From Chara braunii (taxonomy: Eukaryota > Streptophyta > Charophyceae > Charales > Characeae), in contig BFEA01000426.1 in NCBI GenBank assembly GCA_003427395.1, forward strand, positions 115,019 through 140,456: a stretch of 25,438 nt of DNA. The letters run 5' to 3'. The notes under the pieces are model-generated. The model was not told where the DNA came from and made no database searches. It saw only the letters and a list, made by a program, of their open reading frames with translations. Each line of letters opens with the position of its first letter. Within the stretch, counting starts at the first letter, position 1. Below, one piece after another: positions 1-10,591 of this stretch. Both the position numbers and the translations under genes were made by a program.

Positions 1-280
1 GTCTCATGGATGGTCAAATCACTCTTGTGAGCAGGAGCATAGGGGTGAAACCCTAGCAGAAGAATAGTGGTGAAGCTCTGTCTGCCACCAATGATCTCCC
101 AACGCGAAAGGGTTAGGTACGCTGTGTGGTCATGCTTTAGTGGGGGGCAGGGAAGGTAAGCAATTACGGTGTTGTTTGAATCTGTTGTTGTTTGTTATCG
201 TTTAGTCAGGAGGCCAGTTAATCCCCTCCCTGTGAGGGCAATCAATGCTGCCTCCCTTAGTGTAGTCATGCGCCGAATTG

Positions 281-281
<1 letters not shown>
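1..281. other. Unassigned leading sequence
   Basis: I see no gene, RNA or recognisable repeat here. The stretch ends at a long poly(T) run that belongs to the next element. Confidence 0.4.
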
Positions 282-313
<32 letters not shown>

Positions 314-437
314 ACCCTTGTGCAAGGCCTCTATCCCAGTGGCGGTAAGAGAACCACCGGGATTGAGGCCTTGCCTAGTGGGCCGCTCCGTCTATTGGTG
401 GGGAGAATCACCTGCTGGAAACCGGGTCCAGCGTCCC
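282..437 (-). mobile_element. Short poly(A) element, tail type A (LINE 3'-end copy)
   Basis: Read on the minus strand, the copy starts GGGACGCTGGACCCGG and ends in 29 A (poly(T) at 282-310). It contains, in order, a hairpin (GCTGGA/TCCAGC, loop CCCGGTT), a second hairpin (CTCC/GGAG around CACCAATAGACG) and a third long hairpin with arms near 328-344 and 354-370. The third hairpin shows G-U and U-G pairs when read as minus-strand RNA; the same positions would be C-A mismatches on the plus strand. The same tail is present at the 3' ends of the LINE copies at 10592-12943 and 17171-18008, so this is a 5'-truncated LINE insertion or a SINE using the LINE 3' end. No target-site duplication was recognised. 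Confidence 0.75.
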
Positions 438-579
438 ATGAATACATCCTTAATTGTTTATGAACCTAGGGCTGTGGAAAACTCCTCTCCCCGGGGGCAC
501 CCTTTTCCCTGGAGCTGCTAAGATACCCAACCCATGGAGCACCCTTATCCAATGACCCAGCCCTATTTGCGCAGCCCCA
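438..579. other. Unassigned spacer
   Basis: Between two poly(T)-ended insertions. Nothing recognisable. Confidence 0.3.
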
Positions 580-631
580 TTTTTTTTTTTTTTTTTTTTT
601 TTAAATTGCTGGAAACAGGGCCCAACGTCCC
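580..631 (-). mobile_element. Very short hairpin-poly(A) copy
   Basis: On the minus strand GGGACGTTGGGCCCTG leads into TTTCCAGCAATTT and then 23 A. The hairpin stem is GTTGG/CCAGC, where a T-G wobble replaces the usual C-G pair, so base pairing is kept on the minus-strand RNA only. The second hairpin and the long tail are absent. Confidence 0.6.
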
Positions 632-807
632 ACTATTACAGGCCTTCGTACTGCTGAAGGGCCCAGTTGTTCCTGCTATGATGATTGCTGTATTCCTCCT
701 TGCACCACTTCCAGTACCGCTGTTGACTTTTAATCCCTGGTTGCCTCGTCTCAGTTCCTATTTTGAGCAGGCCTCCTTGCAGCTCCATTGACCTTGTCGT
801 GGGTAGC
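632..807. other. Unassigned spacer
   Basis: No supported gene. The last 15 bases before the poly(T) run (about 794-808) read TGTCGTGGGTAGCTT, identical to the flank of the element at 10592. Confidence 0.3.
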
Positions 808-893
808 TTTTTTTTTTTTTTTGGGAACAAGGCTCCAATCTGTTTGTGGGGAGCAGCACGTGCTACGGTGCTGGGAACCGGGCCCAGCGTCCC
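808..893 (-). mobile_element. Diverged two-hairpin poly(A) element
   Basis: On the minus strand this is GGGACGCTGGGCCCGG, then TTCCCAGC, a spacer with GCACGTGC, GCTCC...GGAGC, then 15 A. The first stem is GCTGGG/CCCAGC, a compensated change from GCTGGA/TCCAGC. The second is GCTCC/GGAGC around a diverged loop. Both structures are kept although the primary sequence has drifted. Confidence 0.65.
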
Positions 894-925
894 ATATGGA
901 AATTTACATAGAATTTTGAAAGTTT

Positions 926-2575
926 GAGATACCGGGGCCATTACCCGGCTTTGGCTAAGAAAAATTTGAGCTACTTAGAAAATTACTACGACGAAATTCT
1001 GAAATAGGCAAAATTCAGACAACGACTCAGAAACCCCCCATCAATCCTCTTTACCTCACTCCGGCAAGACACTCTGCAGCAGAGCCACTATCTCCGCTGC
1101 TGCTGTACCCTATTTCCATCCTACGAGCTAGCCGTCTCACTAGTAGGATGCTTCATTTCCCATCATCTACTTCTCCCCACTCACCTCTTTTTTTGAGAAA
1201 CAAAAACATATGCACAATTCAGAAAAAGACTCAGACCCCCCCAAACAATCCCCTGTACCCCACTCCGGCAAGACTTACTGCAGCAGAGCCACCATCTCCA
1301 CTGCTGCTGTACCCTATTCCCATCCTACCAGCTAGGCCCCTCATTAGTAGGACGCGTAATATCCCACCATCTCCTTCTCCGACTCACCTCAATCTCTTTT
1401 TTTGAGATACGAGGACCATTACCCGGCTTTGGCTGAAAAAACGTCTGAGAATACTTGCAGTAATTCGGGAAGCATGGGAATAGACCGCAAAGGTCCTACA
1501 AATGCTCCAAGACCCTCGAAACCCCTAACAACCCTTCCGAAGTTCTCCAAAACTGTCTTACTCCCGCTGAGCTCTTCCAGGCCTCACACCCCCACATCCT
1601 GCTGGGTTACAGGGGGACACAACTCACCCCAGCTCCAACCAGCGTCGTCCCAGCAGCAACCCTTGGTTGTCCCGTGGAATGCCCACCCCAAAGCATCCCC
1701 AGATCTCTCTACCAGGCCTCACGCTTCTGCATCAGAAGGTTACAGGGCAACACGCCAGCACCGGTCAGCGTCGTTCTGGCATTGAACAACCGCAGATCAC
1801 TGAGTATAACAACATTGAAGCCACCTAAGACGAGCTATTAGAAGTCCCCACAGTCAAGAGAATTTAGAAAAAACTAGAGTACCAACTACTTCTAGTCTTG
1901 AATGCGTAGAAGCTTTCAGCCCGAAACCAAAATGCCCTAGTGTGATTGAGTCACCCGCCCTAAGCCTACCTCAACCCACATGCTCTCGATACCCAGACTC
2001 TACCCGGCTTCACACCCCCAACTGCTAGGTTACAGAGTGGCACGACCCACTCCAGAATAACCCCCACCTGCTGGGCTACAGGGCGAAGAGACTCAACCCG
2101 GCTCCAACCAATGTCGTCTGGATACCAGCTTATCAATAGACATTGGAGTGCCTTCCACCCTCGGCAACTCCCCAGATCTCTCTACCAGGCCTCTTGCTCC
2201 CGAACAACTCGGCTCACAGGGCAGTGCCACCACGCCCTAGCACCGACCAACGTTTTTCTGGCGTCGTCCATTCACAAACCTCTGAGTTCGTGAGCATCAG
2301 CAAACACAAGACAAGCCGTCAACCTCACCATGACAATGGTTTCCAATGCCTCCAACTCCTTCATGCGCTGGTTGCAATCCTTCCTCAACCCCCTGCATCC
2401 CTCCATCTCAACCCCTCTCCGACAAGACTTACCGCAATAGGGACATTCTCCCTACTGTTGCTGTGCCTTAATTCCATCCTGCTAGCTAGCCCCCTTTGCT
2501 GCACGATGCATTACCAACCTTCCTACCAAACCATCCAACCTAAAAAAACACTACGACCAGCACTAGTTTGAAATT
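926..2575. repeat. Mosaic of diverged direct repeats
   Basis: Several blocks recur in the same orientation. A ~140-bp block appears at about 1014-1151, 1212-1354 and 2380-2510, with shared cores such as CACTCCGGCAAGAC, GCTGCTGTACCCTATT and CATCCTAC-AGCTAG. A second block, centred on CATTACCCGGCTTTGGCT, appears at about 930 and 1410. A third, with CCCCAGATCTCTCTACCAGG, appears at about 1700 and 2170, and TGGGTTACAGGG / CTCCAACCA-CGTCGTC motifs recur between 1580 and 2130. Open frames here (for example 1402-1785) are proline/serine-rich and have no recognised domain. They could be remains of a retroelement ORF1, but I cannot show that. Confidence 0.55.
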
Positions 2576-3125
2576 CAAACCGAGGTTATGTAACGTATTG
2601 GAGGTAAACCAAAAATATTTTCCAGATCATATGTAGAACACTCATCGAGTACAACAATGAAAATTCAAGGTTTCAATGACGAGTCTAACGATTAGAATGA
2701 CTTAATAAGTTCATAGCAAATTCAAACACAGTTAAAACTACAATTCTATAGATCTGTAAATCTCTCAGAAAAAAAACAATTCATGCAATCAAAATTTAAA
2801 ACTAGGTTAGAGTCACTATTGAGAATAAAAGTTCTAGATATTAGAGTTCGAATTCTGATTTATGGATAGCACTATCAAGAAACTGAACCAAGGATTTTAA
2901 CGTAAGAAATAAGTTGGGAAAAAAAATTGACCCGTATTTAAAAAATTGTGGGAATTTGTAGGAAATCAATTTCAAATCGTACTTAGAAATTTTATAACAA
3001 AATCAAAATTATTTCAAAACAGAAGGGAGTACTTCATGAATCTTTACCAATCAAACTATGAGTTAGAAGAAAGTCATCAGTTAGGACCTATTCTTCGATA
3101 AGGATGGCACCAAGTAAAATCACAT
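2576..3125. other. AT-rich unassigned stretch
   Basis: Clearly more AT-rich than the DNA on either side. No open frame, RNA or repeat unit recognised. Confidence 0.4.
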
Positions 3126-4439
3126 CACTCCACCCCTCACTCATTCTCCATTGCTTTACCCCCCCCCACCCACCAATCCCGTTGTCCTTCCGATTCCCTC
3201 CACGAACCTAAACCATCACGCCTTCTTGTAAGGAGAGACCTTTGTTCATCCTCCCTCAGGGGCAGAAAGCAATCGGCCCAAGCCCCCACTTACCAAATCC
3301 TTGCAGGGCTCATTGTGACACGACATCGCCGAACCTGCCAGCGATCTATCACAGAAGATCCTATTTGAAGTGAAAACCAAAAAGCACTTCCAACAAATAC
3401 GAGCAAAGTAATCAAGAAAAGGAGTAAAAAGACAACTAAAAGGGAGAAGATGCAGAGAGGCGAAGTGAAGAGAAGAAAGGAACAACTAACCTCCTCCCCT
3501 TTCCTTCTCTCCAAGCTGTATTTTTTTATTTTTCCTTTAATTCACAACCTCCCCCTCTCTCCATCCACTCACGACGCCAGCCAACTAATTATGTTGCTGA
3601 TCTAAGACGCCCCCAATCTCCGCGCTCCCTCCTACTATCTTTTTCTCCCCCTCCCTACACAAAAAAACCTTCGCTCCAACTATGGTTGACACAACCAACT
3701 CTACAGCACAATCGGGTTAAGAGAAGCGGACGAAGATGGCTTCCTCCACGATACTCCTTCCAGTTGCCTCCCATAGAAGCTTTAACAACATAGTACCACT
3801 TCAACAAAACGAGCGGGATGAATCTAAAAAAGCAACATCAACAGACCTCATTCCGCTCGCTGCTGCTCCCTACCATCACGCTGTCGTGTGCATCGGTCCA
3901 GCACCGCACCAGGGCAGCGCGGGACCCTCCCGGCTGCGTCACGCAGGAGTTGGTCTAAATCCTAGTCGCGAATACATGATGGAGCTTCCTTAGGCCGCTC
4001 CGGCCAAGTGCGCCAGCCCAACCAACCTTAATTAAATACTCAGTATCTTCGTTAAATGGCCATTCAATAAAAGTCCGGGTGAAACCATAATGAAACAAAG
4101 AAAATCACCAGGGCTAAAGCCATTTAGGTTGGGTGTGGAGGGTGAGTTGGAATTGAGTCGTAAACCGACGAATCGGCAACCGACCTGTTATCTGTGATAA
4201 CAGAAGATGATCCTCAAGGGATCAGGCTGAATCTAGTCCAGATCTTGAATCAGATACCCCAAAGGACCTGTAACACAAAATAGGTCAAATGCCCAAGTTA
4301 AATTATCAGCATAATGGGGATAAACCTCCATAGCACATTCTCACTCCAAGCTACCTGCCAACTAAGTCCAAGCCTACCTCTAAGCCAGTGCCCAAAGCAA
4401 GGGTAGACTAATGGCAGAATCTCCCCTATTCAAGGTGGA
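3126..4439. other. Unassigned, pyrimidine-rich in part
   Basis: Positions 3126-3670 are C/T-rich on the plus strand, which makes hydrophobic or basic low-complexity shadow frames. Positions 3736-3993 hold an open frame with no recognisable domain. No gene is supported. Confidence 0.4.
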
Positions 4440-5180
4440 TCGCCAGAATCGTCATCTGTCAAAATATAATCTAAGTCCTTTAAACTAAGAAAAATTTCGG
4501 CTGCGCTTCCCGTAGGAAAAATGTATTTCCAGTATTTTTATAAATCCAGATATGAAACAAAAATAATTTTCAACTCTGGAAAGTCAAACTATGTCTAACT
4601 TCATGAAATAGCAAAAAATTGGGCAGCATTCCCTTTAGAAAGGGAGACTTTCCAGATTTATACTAAGTCAGATATAAAGGCAGAAATAATCTATAACTCT
4701 GGAAAGTCAAATTTTGTCTAACTCCCTGAATCAGTAGAAATTTGGGCAGCACTCCCTTTAGAAAGAGAGACTTTCTAGATTTATACTAAGTCAGATATGA
4801 ACTCGAACAACAGTTCGAGCTCAACTTTAGACAAAATTTAACTAACTCTTTAATTTTGTAGAAATTTCGGCAACACTCCCTCTAGAAAAGTGTTATTCCA
4901 AAATTTATACAAGGCTAAGTTCTGATTTTGAAAGTAACTTTGACTTCCCAAAGTTCAATTTTGTCCAACTCCCTGAATTAGCAAAAATTTGGGCAGCACT
5001 CCCTTTAGAAAATGAGACTTCCCAGATTTTAACTAAGTCGGATAGGAGAAAAGACAAAGTTGAATTTTTGACAAGTCAAAATTCAACTAACTCCTTGGAT
5101 TTGTAGAAATTTCGTTAGCGCTTCTCGTAGGAAAAGTAGCTTGCCAAGATTTATACAAAGCAAAGTATAAAAAAAGATCT
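4440..5180. repeat. Tandem array, six ~123-bp units
   Basis: A conserved core beginning TTTCGG or TTTGGG, followed by CAGCACTCCCTTTAGAAA or a variant, recurs at 4498, 4621, 4744, 4868, 4991 and 5113, giving spacings of 122-124 bp. Each unit continues with an (A/T)-rich TTTATACTAAGTCAGATAT-like part, then AACTCTGGAAAGTCAAA and TCTAACTCCCTGAAT-like parts. Units alternate between a GGGCAGCACT version and a CGG-AACACT or CGTTAGCGCT version, so a higher-order arrangement is possible. No coding frame runs through the array. The outer limits are approximate. Confidence 0.85.
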
Positions 5181-5448
5181 TAGAAAATGCAGGAATTGAC
5201 CTAAGTAAAAAAAAAATACTACAGAAAATGCAGGAATTGACACTAACTCCCATGACTCTAGCACATGGCGAGCAACTAAAGCAACTACCTATCAACCTGA
5301 AACTTAGACTAAGTAGTGGCCTCACTCAGTCACATGCAAGCCAAACCACAAATGTAAGTACTCTCACCATCCCAAGTTTATTTCATATAGATAGTTCGTT
5401 AATCTTTTTAAGTTCTTAAATCTTTATACCCATCTTACATAAGACATA
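5181..5448. other. Unassigned AT-rich spacer
   Basis: Lies between the 123-bp array and the hairpin array. An 18-base piece (ACAGAAAATGCAGGAATTGA-like) occurs twice, near 5182 and 5222. Confidence 0.35.
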
Positions 5449-6133
5449 GCTGGACCATTCACAGTAGGAACAATGCCCAACTTTTCTTTAAGGTATACAC
5501 GAACAGGTTGCACAACTACTTCTTTCTTCTTTTGGGCATATGGCTAGGTCATTCGCCATGGAAACAATGCCTAGCCGCCCTGAACTGTTTAATAACCAAA
5601 ATTTAGTATTTCTCTGACTTTGTTTTCAAAAGAAAAAAAAAAATATGGGCAGGGGACCGAACCATTCGCCATGGAAACAATGTTCAACTTGCCCAAGCTA
5701 TTTCCATTTATACTTTACACTTTTCTCTTTTCTCTTCTTAATGCTATGACTTAGCGCTGAACCATTCACCTTGGAAATAATGCCCAACTGCCACTTTGCA
5801 TGCAAATATGCGTAAAGTACTTTCCTTTATACTTAGTTTAATTTATGTGCGCGGTTTTCAGGCTAAACCATTCACTATGGAAACAATAATTAGCCTTAGA
5901 CCAGAAATTCTCCCTCAGAAAAAACAAGAACTTAAACTCCTTCAATCAGGCAAAACCCCAGAGTTAACTAGAGCAACCAGGCCATTCACCATGAAAACAA
6001 TGTATGTTTCTCCAGAAAACAATTAAATAAACACAGCAACCAGACCATTCATCATGGAAACAATGCCTCGTTCTTAAGAAAACAGTCAAATAAACACAAC
6101 CCTGAGCCATTCACCATGGAAACAATGCTCAGG
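5449..6133. repeat. Array of eight conserved-loop hairpins
   Basis: The motif CCATTCACCATGGAAACAAT (with small changes) occurs near 5455, 5549, 5662, 5762, 5868, 5982, 6046 and 6107, spaced about 60-115 bp. In at least four units it is enclosed by inverted arms whose sequence differs from unit to unit but still pairs. These are GGCTAGG/CCTAGCC (5542-5576), GAAC/GTTC with outer GGGC/GCCC (5647-5694), GGCTAA/TTAGCC (5861-5895) and CCTGAGC/GCTCAGG (6101-6133). An inner CATT/AATG pair is possible in most. The units at about 5455, 5762, 5982 and 6046 have weak or no outer arms. The DNA between units is unrelated AT-rich sequence. Function unknown. Confidence 0.8.
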
Positions 6134-6799
6134 CTTTGGTTGACCCTTTCAAACGCATGCAAGACTACCTTCCTCCCACCTTCCCCCAGTTTATCCTTTT
6201 GTCTGCTTTCAACCAAAATAAAGAACAAACTTAGGCTTCACTCTCACATGTTTCTTCCATTCAGTCTGATTGGGTCATGAAGAGAAAGCAAAAACCATAG
6301 GGACAACCTCATGCATACAACAATCATACTGCAGGGGGATAGACAAACATGGGTGGTAGTAGGTTGTATAGATGGAAATGGTTTACCTGACGATTCCCTG
6401 CCTCTAGAACTCCTCCTGAGTTTCGACAGAGCTCCCGCAAACCTCCCACAGAGGCCTTGGCGCGGACCTACGGGTTACAATCCCGCCTGCCGCCTTCCTC
6501 TTGTAACCAAGGACTAGACTGAGACTTTAGAAGGGTAGATAGAGAAGGGTTTGAGACTCTCAGATCCAAGGATGATGCTCTCAGACTCGCGAGAGAGGGC
6601 CTTGTTACCTTGGTTCGCTTGAGGGCCCCGGAATGGCAGCCAATTTAACAATTTGGCCAAACCGGAGTCAACTATCGAACTCAACTGCCAAAACTAATCC
6701 CCTGACGATTTCTCAATTCACAACACTAACCTCCTATTTTGTCCGGTCTGATCACCTCCCTGAGTCTCAACCCCTCTCCTTGGCCCATTCGTGGCCACC
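6134..6799. other. Unassigned
   Basis: No supported gene, RNA or repeat. Short open frames (6311-6517, 6633-6869) have no recognisable domains. Confidence 0.35.
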
Positions 6800-7250
6800 C
6801 AACAACTCTGCAACAGTCCTTAGACGTACCAGCGGTACATGTACGATCAACAGCACCAGCGGTACTTAGCAACGATGGCAATGGTACGTAGTCGTCAACA
6901 ACAGGCAGCAGCAGTATGCGGCCCTCAGCAGTTGGCCACAACTTGTGGACAAACAAGAACCGCAACTGCGCACAGTCCTCAGCCGCCGAAGCCGTTCGTG
7001 CACAGCCAACAGAAGTAACAGTTGCCTCCAATCAGCATAGTAACAGCAGTTCGGAACGCCGGTTACTAGCAATAACAACAGCCGCCAGCAGCAGTCCGTA
7101 CACAGTCCGCAACAGTAGTCTGTGCGCAGTTCGCAACAGACAGCAGCATACAGCAGTATAGATTAGCAGCAACGGCAACGGTACACAGCGGCCCGCAGTT
7201 CCCAATTCGACACTATTTAACTCACTGTTTGCACACACATCCACTTGCTA
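6800..7250. repeat. CAG/CAA-rich low-complexity tract
   Basis: Imperfect CAGCAG, AACAG and GTACAG-type repeats run through this stretch, giving long low-complexity frames on both strands (glutamine/serine-rich or leucine/cysteine-rich). These frames are a product of composition and are not treated as genes. Confidence 0.5.
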
Positions 7251-8701
7251 TGGACCACCCTGACTATCCCACACCTTGTACGCTGCACACCCATCCTTCG
7301 CGGTCTGCACTATTCCTACAGTTATGGCAGCAATAGCTGCCACTACCTCCTGCGAAATGGCTACTTTCATCGCTGAGTGGAACACAGGCTGCTGGTAGCA
7401 AGGCAACAAGCCTACAGGGCTCAGCAAGCATGAGTCCAGGAACCACAGTCTACGGACGGGCACCTCAACAGCAGAGCAACGAAGCGCCAGGCGATAACAG
7501 CAACGCAGCCACCCCGCACAGCGAACACACCGACCTGCAAAGAACCACGTGAGATGCAGGGGGTGGGGTAGCCCGCAGGACAATGGCGGAGCACAGATGG
7601 GGACGCCCAGACATCCAACACCGAGCAGATCAGCACATCACCTACTCACATCACGATCAAGCCCCGCCGTCTATCAGTTCCTGCCACCCGTGGAGCCAGA
7701 AAATCACTCCGTCATCGTGTGCAGACACCATAACCACTCCAAACCGAGTCGTCCCTGTCTCAGGCGGAAAGCGGCCCCTCACTCCACCCCAATCGTAGGA
7801 GGAGCAATGCACCGGCCATCAGGTAAGTCTCTGCCTTCCTAGCTGCCCTCACAACACCCCGCTAATAAGATCGAGCAGCGCACCAGCCAACTGGTGAGTC
7901 CCCAACCTTGCTGTCATTGGCCCCCATTACGCACCTACATTTCTACACCGTGCGAACCTGGCTCCGCCCATCGACCAGGTCGGGGCGCATCATACGCTGC
8001 AGCTCGCAGCCTGGCTCACCCCGCATCGCCAGTTCGTCAGGTAGGTTGCTCTCCCCCNCTTTCTGTATTNTGTAGCNCGACTGGCCGCCCGCTACTTCCA
8101 TCGATGGGNCTGGCCAAATCGAATGAACGTTCNACGGAGATACGACCGGATACACTTCGCTCTTCGATGCTACTTCCTCCCTGGCGCAGCCCTCGACAGT
8201 ATCCCCGGTCAAACTGACATTCTTCTGCCAAAACTAACGTCACCATATACTTCACCCGGGGCAAAAACCCCGGTTTCGCATCTCCTCTCTCTCGATTCCC
8301 GTGAGAATCAAGTGAAAACTCACTTTTCCTTTCCCTCTCCCTGACACTCCGCCATAGCCTCACGCAGCACCATTCTATCCTAACTCCCCATCTACTAGGC
8401 TAAGCCTATCACTACAACTAACAATACCGTTAGATTCACAATGACTAAAAATCCCCAATGACTCCTCCCTCCCTCGTTATGATCGAGGATCGAGGGAGAT
8501 ATTTGTTCTTCCCTTTACTCTTTCTTCACCCCTGCCACAGCCTCCGCGCGGTGAGTTCTCTGACTAACCTCTAACTTACTAATCTATCACTAAATTTGAC
8601 AACGGATTCGGGATCACCATAGTCTGATACCCCAAGATTGGTCTTCACCTCGCCCGATTCCGTCATGGAACGGCCGAGTTACGTCTCCCTCCCCCTCCGC
8701 C
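7251..8701. other. Unassigned, with five ambiguous bases
   Basis: No gene supported. Single N characters at 8058, 8070, 8077, 8109 and 8133 mark poor consensus. Three splice-donor-like sites occur (CAGGTAAGT near 7820, CTGGTGAGT near 7890, CAGGTAGGT near 8038), but no exon frame accompanies them. Confidence 0.35.
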
Positions 8702-9865
8702 ATGCTCGTTCTTTCAACTCCGCCATCCTCGTTCTGCTTCTTCGCATGTACCTGGCCCCACTTCGCGCCTAGATTCAATCTCCCCCTTTTTTTTTTTTTT
8801 TTTTTTTTGCTCGTCGTTGCTTCGCCAACCCAGCGTTGTGCTGCCCGGCCAGCCCGCTACATCCTTCCTACCTCTGCCATCACCACTCCTCCCGTCGCTC
8901 TCCGCGCTATGCTCTCACAGCGCCCGTCACCCCGCTGCGCTATCTACTTCCCTTGTTCGCTAGCACCCGACGCCCCTTGCCGCAGCACTCCGCTTCCTGC
9001 CCATGATGCCCGTCGCTCAGCAGCACTCCGTTCCTCTACCGGTCTTTGCAGCTCCGTTGCGCTACCCTTTTCACCCCGTTGCGCTTCACGGCCCGGCTCT
9101 GCGCGCTGCTGCTGCTATCCCCCGTTAGCCGCTACTCAGTAGGCTACCGCCACGACCTCCCCTACACTGCTCAGAGCCTATTGCCCCCTCGGGCTCCCAA
9201 CGATCAGACATCCCCCCTGGCCTCCGACGAGGCCCACCACTTGAACCATTCGAGGCCGTTCCCTACGCAAATCTTGGTGGTAGTAGCAAATATTCAAATG
9301 AGAATTTTGAAGGCCGAAGCGGGTGGGGTTCCAAGTCACCTGCTATCAGGATAGCTTGCCGCACTGCCAAAGCTGCGGCGGCCTCCTACCGGTCCCCCGT
9401 CCTTCAGGCCTCAACGGCGCATGCTCACACTTAAACCTCTCACAGCAAACCGCGGGCGGCGGGCGGTACGCCTGCAGAGCGCCCCCACCAGCCATGTCTC
9501 TTCCGCCCCATGGGCTAATCACTCACCGGTTTGTACATACGTTAAACCCCCTTGGTCTGTTTATCTCAAGACCGGCGGGGNAGAGAGAATCCGTCGGCAT
9601 TCCGAACTCGGGTCCGTTTCCCAACAGTTCAACACGTACCAACTGAAGCGGACCCGTCGATTTCATCGCTGGTCTCGGAACCGATCAGTAAACTTGGAAA
9701 AATTAAAAAAAAAATAAAAACGAAACAAAACAGAAAAGTAAAATGAAGTCGGGGGCATCGCATCGCCAACCCTCGACGCCGCACACCCCTAGGCCTCCAA
9801 GAGTNGCACCTTACCTTCAACACCCCACGCCCACCAAGCTCCCGCACCTACCGCGTGGGGGTCTG
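8702..9865. other. Unassigned, C/T-rich low complexity
   Basis: An open frame at 8702-9142 spans a poly(T) run (8788-8808) and is rich in Ser/Pro/Arg/Ala with CGCTGCGC-like repeats. It has no domain or conserved start context, so I do not call it. N at 9581 and 9805. An A-rich run lies at 9698-9741. Confidence 0.35.
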
Positions 9866-9949
9866 ACGCACGTTCTATCCTCTCGCATACTCCGTTTACC
9901 GCACGGAAGTCACGCCGTTGTCGAAGCCGTCTTCCGTATGAGCGTGCGT
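9866..9949. repeat. Nested inverted repeat
   Basis: Outer arms ACGCACG (9866-9872) and CGTGCGT (9943-9949) enclose inner arms ACGGAAG (9903-9909) and CTTCCGT (9931-9937). The inner loop is 21 bases. Role unknown. Confidence 0.5.
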
Positions 9950-10591
9950 GCATCCTGATCAGGTATATCAATCAAAAGGCAACAGTCTTTGTAATCCTAG
10001 TTTAATCAAATATAAATAAATAATAATAGTAAGCGAGGCGTCCGGCGCTTGTGCCGGCTTTACAATTATCAACAGGGGAAAGAAATCACGCGCGCCTTGA
10101 ATTTGCGCGCCCACACACTCTCTACTTCTAGTCAACCATCCAGTCAGCGCAATCACAGACACAGCCGCGCCTAGCGCGGTATACTTAACCTTAAACCAAA
10201 ACCAGTTTCTGTCGCATGCAAAAACCAGGGCGGATACCCTTCTAAGGGTATTCACGCCGACAACGCGCCTCGCACTTTCGCCCGCCGCTTCACCTGATTA
10301 CTCCTACACCGTACTGACGAGTCGCGAGCCCCACGAGGCGCCACCACCCACCCCTACCCCCTGCCCCGTCATCCTCCATCACACCCTTTCACCATCAACC
10401 CCGCCCTCTTCCCTCGCGCCTCGCCGCTCGTTGCTGCTCCCCATCACCACTCGTTGCCACACACTACCATCCCGCACCTCGTGCTTTCGCCCGCCGCCTG
10501 CCTTCTCCCTAGCACACTGAGAAGATCGTATTGGCCCCGGCGGGGCGCAGCGCTCTCGGCCGCGCCGCGCACCAATGTCGTGGGTAGCTTG
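9950..10591. other. Unassigned, possible old LTR-like piece
   Basis: On the minus strand, about 10080-9960 has a GC-rich stem (GCCGG...CCGG near 10040-10062) followed by an AT-rich run, a layout seen in some long terminal repeats. No paired copy is in the window, so this is only a suggestion. Positions 10260-10590 are C-rich and hold nothing recognisable. Confidence 0.2.

Noticed and set aside
282-437. Open frames spanning the poly(T) and hairpin element as a protein family
   Set aside because: Similar peptides recur near 318, 10454 and 17728 only because the repeat recurs; conservation is of RNA pairing, not codons.
3060-3090. CTGATGA on the minus strand at 3074-3080
   Set aside because: No GAAA, no stem II and no flanking arms; a chance heptamer.
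3246-3514. Small hydrophobic, membrane-like minus-strand frames
   Set aside because: They come from a purine-rich plus strand; two overlapping frames look equally hydrophobic, so this is compositional.
6726-7244. Cys/Leu-rich and Gln/Ser-rich frames on both strands
   Set aside because: Products of CAG/CAA-type low-complexity DNA.
7815-8050. Three splice-donor-like sites (CAGGTAAGT, CTGGTGAGT, CAGGTAGGT)
   Set aside because: No coding frame upstream, no matching branch point and acceptor; spacing uneven. Probably a diverged repeat.
8702-9142. Longest domain-free plus-strand frame (146 codons)
   Set aside because: It runs through a poly(T) tract and is low-complexity Ser/Pro/Arg/Ala; no domain, splice or promoter support.
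9968-10255. 95-codon minus-strand frame
   Set aside because: No domain and it ends in AT-rich low-complexity sequence; at most an LTR-like remnant.
10310-10345. CTGACGAGTCGCGAG resembling a hammerhead core
   Set aside because: CUGANGA is present but no GAAA follows stem II and no stem I or III pairs.
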